Below the pieces are notes generated by a model. That model did not search any database. It was not told where the DNA came from and saw only the letters and a list, made by a program, of their open reading frames with translations. A program made the translations under genes and the position numbers. This document shows positions 59,781-64,000 of a stretch of DNA of 64,000 bases, piece after piece. The DNA comes from Pelagerythrobacter marensis (GTDB lineage: Bacteria > Pseudomonadota > Alphaproteobacteria > Sphingomonadales > Sphingomonadaceae), in NCBI RefSeq assembly GCF_001028625.1, contig NZ_CP011805.1, positions 1,364,001 to 1,428,000 on the forward strand. Reading direction: 5' to 3'. Each line of letters opens with the position of its first letter. The first letter of the stretch is position 1.

Positions 59781-60607
59781 CGCAGCGCACCTTTCATTTG
59801 CCACCAGCCGGGGTGAGCCGAGGCGATCCGCGCGGCGGCTTCATCACGCGCATCGGCCGTATCGTAGAGAGCGAAGGAGGTCGCGCCGGAGCCTGACATG
59901 CGGGTGAGGAAGCCGCCGCTATCGGCCAGGGCGTTCCAGGCCAGCAGTGCCTCCTCCACGCACAGCCGTTCGAATACTATCCGTTCCAGATCGTTGCCGT
60001 TGCTTTCCGCGATCTCGCGCGCCGTCCTGCCCGAAAGGGGGCCGGAATCCGCGCCGTCCCAGGCGGCAAAGACCGGGCCCGTGGGCACCGGAACGCGCGG
60101 GTTGAGCAGGAGGATGGGGGTCCCGGCCAGATCGTTTTCGACCGGCTCCAGCTCCGTTCCCGTCCCACGCCCGATGCAGGCCACACTGTCCACGCAGGCC
60201 GGAACATCGGCGCCCAGGCTCGCGGCCCGCTCCGCCCAGTTTTCCGGCAGGCCGTATCGTTCGCGGACAATGCGGAACACCGCCCCGGCGTCGGCAGAAC
60301 CGCCGCCCAGCCCGGCCGCGACCGGCAGGCGCTTTTCCAGTGCAAGGGCCAGACCGTCGGCGCGCGGCAATTTGCCCAGCGCCTTCGCTGCGATATTGCC
60401 GAACGGATCATCCAGCGCGGGCGCGAACTCGCCGGTTACCGAAAGGCTGTCGCTTTCCGCCGTGCGCGCGACCAGTTCGTCGCCAGCGTCGACGAAGGCG
60501 AACAGCGTTTCCAGCTCGTGATAGCCATCATCGCGCCGCCGCCTCACGTGCAGCGCAAGGTTGATCTTGGCGTAGGCGGTTTCGCGCATCACGGTCCCCG
60601 CAGACAT
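59777..60607 (-). CDS. ispE: 4-diphosphocytidyl-2-C-methyl-D-erythritol kinase
   Basis: GHMP kinase of the MEP isoprenoid pathway, phosphorylating CDP-ME; 276 aa. The substrate-site start is ETAYAKINLALHV, the ATP loop is PVAAGLGGGSADAGAVF, and the C-terminal glycine motif is TRMSGSGATSFALYD. Start at 60607 (MSAGTVMRETAY) or 60589 (MRETAY), each with a G-rich ribosome site; the choice is not certain. It overlaps the next gene by four bases. Confidence 0.94.
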   Translation of the reverse strand: MSAGTVMRETAYAKINLALHVRRRRDDGYHELETLFAFVDAGDELVARTAESDSLSVTGEFAPALDDPFGNIAAKALGKLPRADGLALALEKRLPVAAGLGGGSADAGAVFRIVRERYGLPENWAERAASLGADVPACVDSVACIGRGTGTELEPVENDLAGTPILLLNPRVPVPTGPVFAAWDGADSGPLSGRTAREIAESNGNDLERIVFERLCVEEALLAWNALADSGGFLTRMSGSGATSFALYDTADARDEAAARIASAHPGWWQMKGALR

Positions 60608-60653
60608 CGCCCCGCCCCGAGGCATGGGGCCACGGCGAGCAGCGGGTTGCCCA

Positions 60654-62300
60654 TCACATGTTCGGATAATTCGGGCCGCCGCCACCTTCGGGCGTGACCC
60701 ATTCGATGTTCTGGTTCGGGTCCTTGATGTCGCAGGTCTTGCAGTGGACGCAGTTCTGCGAATTGATCACGAACTTGGGATCGCCTTCCTCGACATCGAC
60801 CCATTCATAGACCCCGGCCGGGCAATAGCGTGCGGAGGGGCCGGCAAAGACGCCCAGCTCGCTCGCTTCCTGCAAAGCCATGTCCTTCACCTTGAGGTGA
60901 CAGGGCTGATCCTCTGCATGGTTGGTGTAGGAATAGGACACCGAAGTCAGGCGATCGAAAGTGATTTCGCCATCGGGCTTGGGGTAGTCGATCGGCCGGT
61001 GCAGGTCCGCCCGATGGGTATGGGTGTAATCGGGCGTGTGCTTCATCGTCACCGGCAGCCCGATGCCCAGCGTGCGCATCCACATGTCGATCCCGGCCAC
61101 CACGGTGCCGATATCACCGCCGAACTTGGCCACGGCGGGCTGCGCGTTCTTCACCTTCTTCAGTTCGTCGGCGATCCAGCTCGACCGCACGGCGGCGTCG
61201 TAATCGGCCAGCTCGGTCTTCTCCGCCCCGCCTTCGATTGCCGCGGCGATCGATTCCGCCGCCAGCATACCGCTCTTCATCGCGGTATGGCTGCCCTTGA
61301 TCCGGGGCACGTTGACGAAGCCCGCGGCACAGCCGATCAGCGCGCCGCCGGGGAAGGCCAACCGGGGCACCGATTGCCAGCCGCCTTCGTTGATTGCGCG
61401 CGCGCCGTAGGCGACCCGCTTGCCGCCTTCCAGATACTCGCGGATCGCGGGGTGCTGTTTCCAGCGCTGGAATTCCTGGAACGGCGAGACATAGGGATTC
61501 TCGTAATCGAGCGCGGTGACGAAGCCGATCGCGATCTGTCCGTTCGCCTGGTGGTAGAGGAAGCCCCCGCCCCAGGTGTCGCTTTCCGAAAGGGGCCAGC
61601 CCTGGGTGTGGATCACGCGGCCCGGCACGTGCTTGTCGGGATCGATGTCCCACAGTTCCTTGATGCCCAGGCCATAGACCTGCGGCTGGCAATCGGCCTC
61701 AAGGTCGAAACGCGCCTTCATCCGCTTGGTCAGGTTGCCGCGCGCGCCCTCGGCGAACAGGGTGTATTTCGCGTGGATTTCCATGCCCGGCTGGTAATCG
61801 GGCTTGTGACTGCCATCGGCGGCGACGCCCATGTCCTGCGTCACCACGCCCGCAACGGCGCCGCTGTCGTCGAACAGCACGTCGGCGGCGGGGAAGCCGG
61901 GGAAGACCATCACGCCCAGCGCTTCCGCCTGTTCGCCCAGCCAGCGGGTCATGTTGCCCAGCGAGCCGGTGTAGCAGCCATCATTGGAAAGGAATGGCGG
62001 CATGAACAGGTGGGGAATGCCGGTCTTGCCGCCTTTCGACAGGACCCAGTGCCAGTTGTCGGTCACCGGCACTTCCGCCATGGGGCAGCCCTGCTCGCGC
62101 CATTCGGGCAGCAGTTCGTCCAGCGCCTTCGGATCGACAACCGCGCCGGACAGGATGTGCGCGCCGATTTCGGACCCTTTTTCGAGAACGACAACCTCAA
62201 GCGCATCGTTGATCTGCTTGAGGCGGATCGCAGCGGATAGGCCGGCGGGGCCGCCCCCCACGATCACCACGTCGCACGGCATCGATTCGCGTTCGCTCAT
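60654..62300 (-). CDS. Electron transfer flavoprotein-ubiquinone oxidoreductase
   Basis: Passes electrons from ETF (fatty and amino acid oxidation) to ubiquinone at the inner membrane, 548 aa. The N-terminal FAD motif is VVIVGGGPAGLSAAIRL, and GAHILSGAVVDPKAL is typical. The C-terminal 4Fe-4S ligands are in ARYCPAGVYEW and QNCVHCKTCDIKDP. Divergent from the gene at 62387 across an 86-base gap. Confidence 0.95.
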   Translation of the reverse strand: MSERESMPCDVVIVGGGPAGLSAAIRLKQINDALEVVVLEKGSEIGAHILSGAVVDPKALDELLPEWREQGCPMAEVPVTDNWHWVLSKGGKTGIPHLFMPPFLSNDGCYTGSLGNMTRWLGEQAEALGVMVFPGFPAADVLFDDSGAVAGVVTQDMGVAADGSHKPDYQPGMEIHAKYTLFAEGARGNLTKRMKARFDLEADCQPQVYGLGIKELWDIDPDKHVPGRVIHTQGWPLSESDTWGGGFLYHQANGQIAIGFVTALDYENPYVSPFQEFQRWKQHPAIREYLEGGKRVAYGARAINEGGWQSVPRLAFPGGALIGCAAGFVNVPRIKGSHTAMKSGMLAAESIAAAIEGGAEKTELADYDAAVRSSWIADELKKVKNAQPAVAKFGGDIGTVVAGIDMWMRTLGIGLPVTMKHTPDYTHTHRADLHRPIDYPKPDGEITFDRLTSVSYSYTNHAEDQPCHLKVKDMALQEASELGVFAGPSARYCPAGVYEWVDVEEGDPKFVINSQNCVHCKTCDIKDPNQNIEWVTPEGGGGPNYPNM

Positions 62301-62386
62301 CCCAAATGGTCCTTCGTTGCTTTGCTGCCTCAGGCTTGCATCATGCCTTGATTGCTGTGGCAGGGCAGGTCAAGACCGCAACCGTG

Positions 62387-63160
62387 ATGGCAGAACGCCC
62401 GCCCCTCCCCCTTTCCGGCCAGGTCGCCGGCGCGATCGACTGGTGGCGCGAGGCCGGTCTCGACTGCGACTTCGTCGACGACGCTACGGATTGGCTGGCT
62501 CCGCCGGAGGAAGCCGAAGCGCCCGCTGCCCCGGCCATCGATACCCGCGCGGCAGAGCCCCCGCGCGAACTCGTTCCCTCGGTAGAACCTGCCCGCCGGG
62601 TCGATGTGGACAAAAGCAGCTGGCCGACCGATCTGGCGGCGTTTCGCGACTGGTGGCTCGCCACCGATGCTCTCGATACCGGCGGCGCCTTTCCCCGCGT
62701 GCCGCCAGCCGGGCCGGCGAAAGCCGGGCTGATGATCGTGGTCAACCAGCCGGAAGAGGGGGATCGCGATACGCTGCTGTCCGGCCCCGACGGTGCGCTG
62801 CTGCAGGGCTTTATGCGGGCGGCGCAAATCGCGCCCGAAACGGTCTATCTCGCCTCGCTCCTCCCCCGCCACGATACCGCGCCGGACTGGGATGCCATTC
62901 GCGCAGCCGGACTGGGCGAACTTCTGGCCCATCATATCGGTTTGGTGGCGCCCGGCAGGATCCTTTTCCTCGGACGCAACATTCCGCCGCTGTTGGGGCA
63001 CGATATGGCGCAAGGTCCTGCAATTTTACGCAATATCAACCATAAAGACGCTAGCATTCCCGCGATGGGTGCCGGAGGGCTCGCGGATATGCGTCGATCA
63101 GCACGGCGGCGCGAGCGGTTCTGGCGATGCTGGCTCGATTGGACTTATGGCGAAACATGA
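62387..63160 (+). CDS. Uracil-DNA-glycosylase-like protein, degenerate
   Basis: 257 aa. The region LMIVVNQPEEGDRDTLLSGPDGALLQGFM matches the place of the family 4 motif (GEAPGxxED) but with the key residues changed, and VYLASLLPRHDT stands where families have an Asn/Arg-rich motif. The cysteines that bind 4Fe-4S in family 4 enzymes are missing. The first ~95 residues are acidic and Pro/Ala-rich. DNA repair activity is doubtful. Start MAERPPLPLSG at 62387, GTG 62384 possible. Confidence 0.7.
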   Translation: MAERPPLPLSGQVAGAIDWWREAGLDCDFVDDATDWLAPPEEAEAPAAPAIDTRAAEPPRELVPSVEPARRVDVDKSSWPTDLAAFRDWWLATDALDTGGAFPRVPPAGPAKAGLMIVVNQPEEGDRDTLLSGPDGALLQGFMRAAQIAPETVYLASLLPRHDTAPDWDAIRAAGLGELLAHHIGLVAPGRILFLGRNIPPLLGHDMAQGPAILRNINHKDASIPAMGAGGLADMRRSARRRERFWRCWLDWTYGET

Positions 63161-64000
63161 TCTGACACGACGGCCGACGCTGGGGCTGAAACTGGGGCTG
63201 GCACTGGCACCGGTTGCCCTCGGCCTCGCTTGCGCAATCGTTCCCGCCCCGGCCGCGGCCAATAGCAGCGCCGCCGACTATTTCCGCTCGCGCGCGCTCA
63301 ACAGCAACGTGCCGGAATTGCTCAACCGTTCGGACAAGGCATATTACTCCGACCTGTTTCAGGCGATCGACCGGCAGGACTGGTCGCGGGTTTCCGCCAT
63401 GCTGGCGGAGCGTGACGATGGCCCGCTGCACCACGTGGCGAAGGCGGAATATTACCTGGCCGCCACCAGCCCCAGGGTGGAATTGCCCGCCATTCAGGCC
63501 TGGCTCGCCAATGGCAGCCGGTTGCCCCATGCCGAACAGATGGGCAATCTGGGGCTGACCCGGGGCCTGATGTCCGCGCCGTACCTGCCGCGCGAACAGA
63601 GCTTCGTGAGGCAGCCCTATGCCTCCAAGCGGGTGCGACCCTCCACCATCGACGACGGGACGATGCCGGGAGATGTGCGCCGGGCAATCCTGGACAGGAT
63701 CAGCAACGACGATCCCGACGGTGCCCGCCAGCTTCTCGACGGGGTCGATGCCATCCTCAGCCCCCCTGCCCGTGCAGAATGGCGGCAGCGGGTGGCCTTC
63801 AGCTATTACATCGAAAACAACGATCCGGCGGCGCTCGCCATGGCGCAAACGGTGCGCGACGGGTCAGGCGCCTGGGTCGCGGAAGGTGACTGGGTCGCAG
63901 GCCTCGCTGCATGGCGGCTTGGCGACTGCGCAACTGCCGCCGACAGTTTCGAGCGGGCCACACACGGTTCGACCAATCAGGAACTGACCGCGGCTGCATT
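63146..64000 (+). CDS. Soluble lytic murein transglycosylase, N-terminal part
   Basis: 285 codons to the window edge without a stop. Start ATG 63146 (MAKHDLTRRPTLG) overlaps the preceding gene by 15 bases. An export signal (LKLGLALAPVALGLACAIVPAPAAA) is followed by alpha-helical superhelix repeats of the Slt70 U-domain type (WLANGSRLPHAEQMGNL, VAFSYYIENNDPAALAMAQ). The catalytic SLT domain would lie beyond the window. It cleaves glycan strands in the periplasm. Confidence 0.8.

Overview
This 64 kb window is high-GC chromosomal DNA from an alphaproteobacterium. The gene content fits an aerobic sphingomonad, most likely an Erythrobacteraceae/Sphingomonadaceae relative: an alphaproteobacterial nuo operon order, an RNase E with an acidic insert in its S1 domain, and a complete exosortase A (XrtA/PEP-CTERM) exopolysaccharide locus. 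The taxonomic call is inference from gene content. No tRNA, rRNA, CRISPR array, insertion sequence or prophage was recognised. Coding density is high, and many neighbours overlap by 1-4 bases (ATGA, GTGA, TGATG), which suggests translational coupling.

Layout. (1) 1-11144, minus strand: complex I genes nuoA to nuoL, with nuoL cut by the window edge. A 46-aa hydrophobic ORF sits between nuoE and nuoF. A REP-like inverted pair and a strong sigma70-type promoter sit between nuoG and nuoH. (2) 11207-24989: a housekeeping mix of coniferyl-aldehyde-type dehydrogenase, thiolase, small lipoprotein, SH3 protein, 2-hydroxyacid dehydrogenase, Amt-type ammonium channel, nitronate-monooxygenase-like flavoprotein, lipoprotein-type methyltransferase, RF2, peroxiredoxin, PBP1A and cell-wall amidase. 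(3) 25427-34449: rne with a long leader, then a distinctive trio of two paralogous ATP-grasp ligases flanking an opposing PLP-dependent enzyme, then sdhB, a hotdog thioesterase and a ZapE/AFG1 ATPase. (4) 34491-35447: a close homologue of the DSF signal synthase RpfF. (5) 35590-54115: the XrtA exopolysaccharide cluster. A minus-strand arm runs export lipoprotein, Wzz-like protein, tyrosine kinase, beta-barrel, ATPase, deacetylase, FemAB-like protein, glycosyltransferase, exosortase and asparagine-synthetase-like amidotransferase; PLP decarboxylase and acyl-CoA ligase form a second minus-strand pair. A plus-strand arm carries an acyltransferase, an acyl carrier protein and two alpha/beta-hydrolases. 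(6) 54136-64000: RumA-type RNA methyltransferase, NAD(P)HX repair enzyme, small lipoprotein, ilvD, N-formylglutamate-amidohydrolase-like protein, ispE, ETF-ubiquinone oxidoreductase, a degenerate uracil-DNA-glycosylase-like protein and the start of a lytic transglycosylase.

How it fits together. NADH (complex I), succinate (SdhB) and electron-transfer-flavoprotein (ETF-QO) electrons all enter the quinone pool through products encoded here. PBP1A, the amidase and the lytic transglycosylase build and cut peptidoglycan. The XrtA cluster should make, chain-length-control, modify and export a polysaccharide and anchor PEP-CTERM proteins. The adjacent RpfF homologue raises the possibility that a fatty-acid signal is made next to, and perhaps linked with, matrix production. 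The least explained unit is the ATP-grasp/PLP/ATP-grasp trio at 28388-32026, which looks like a small dedicated amide-bond-forming pathway. Recurrent promoter-like boxes (TTGNNN, 16-18 bp, TAGNGN) lie in front of several genes, and some of these genes appear to be leaderless or nearly so.
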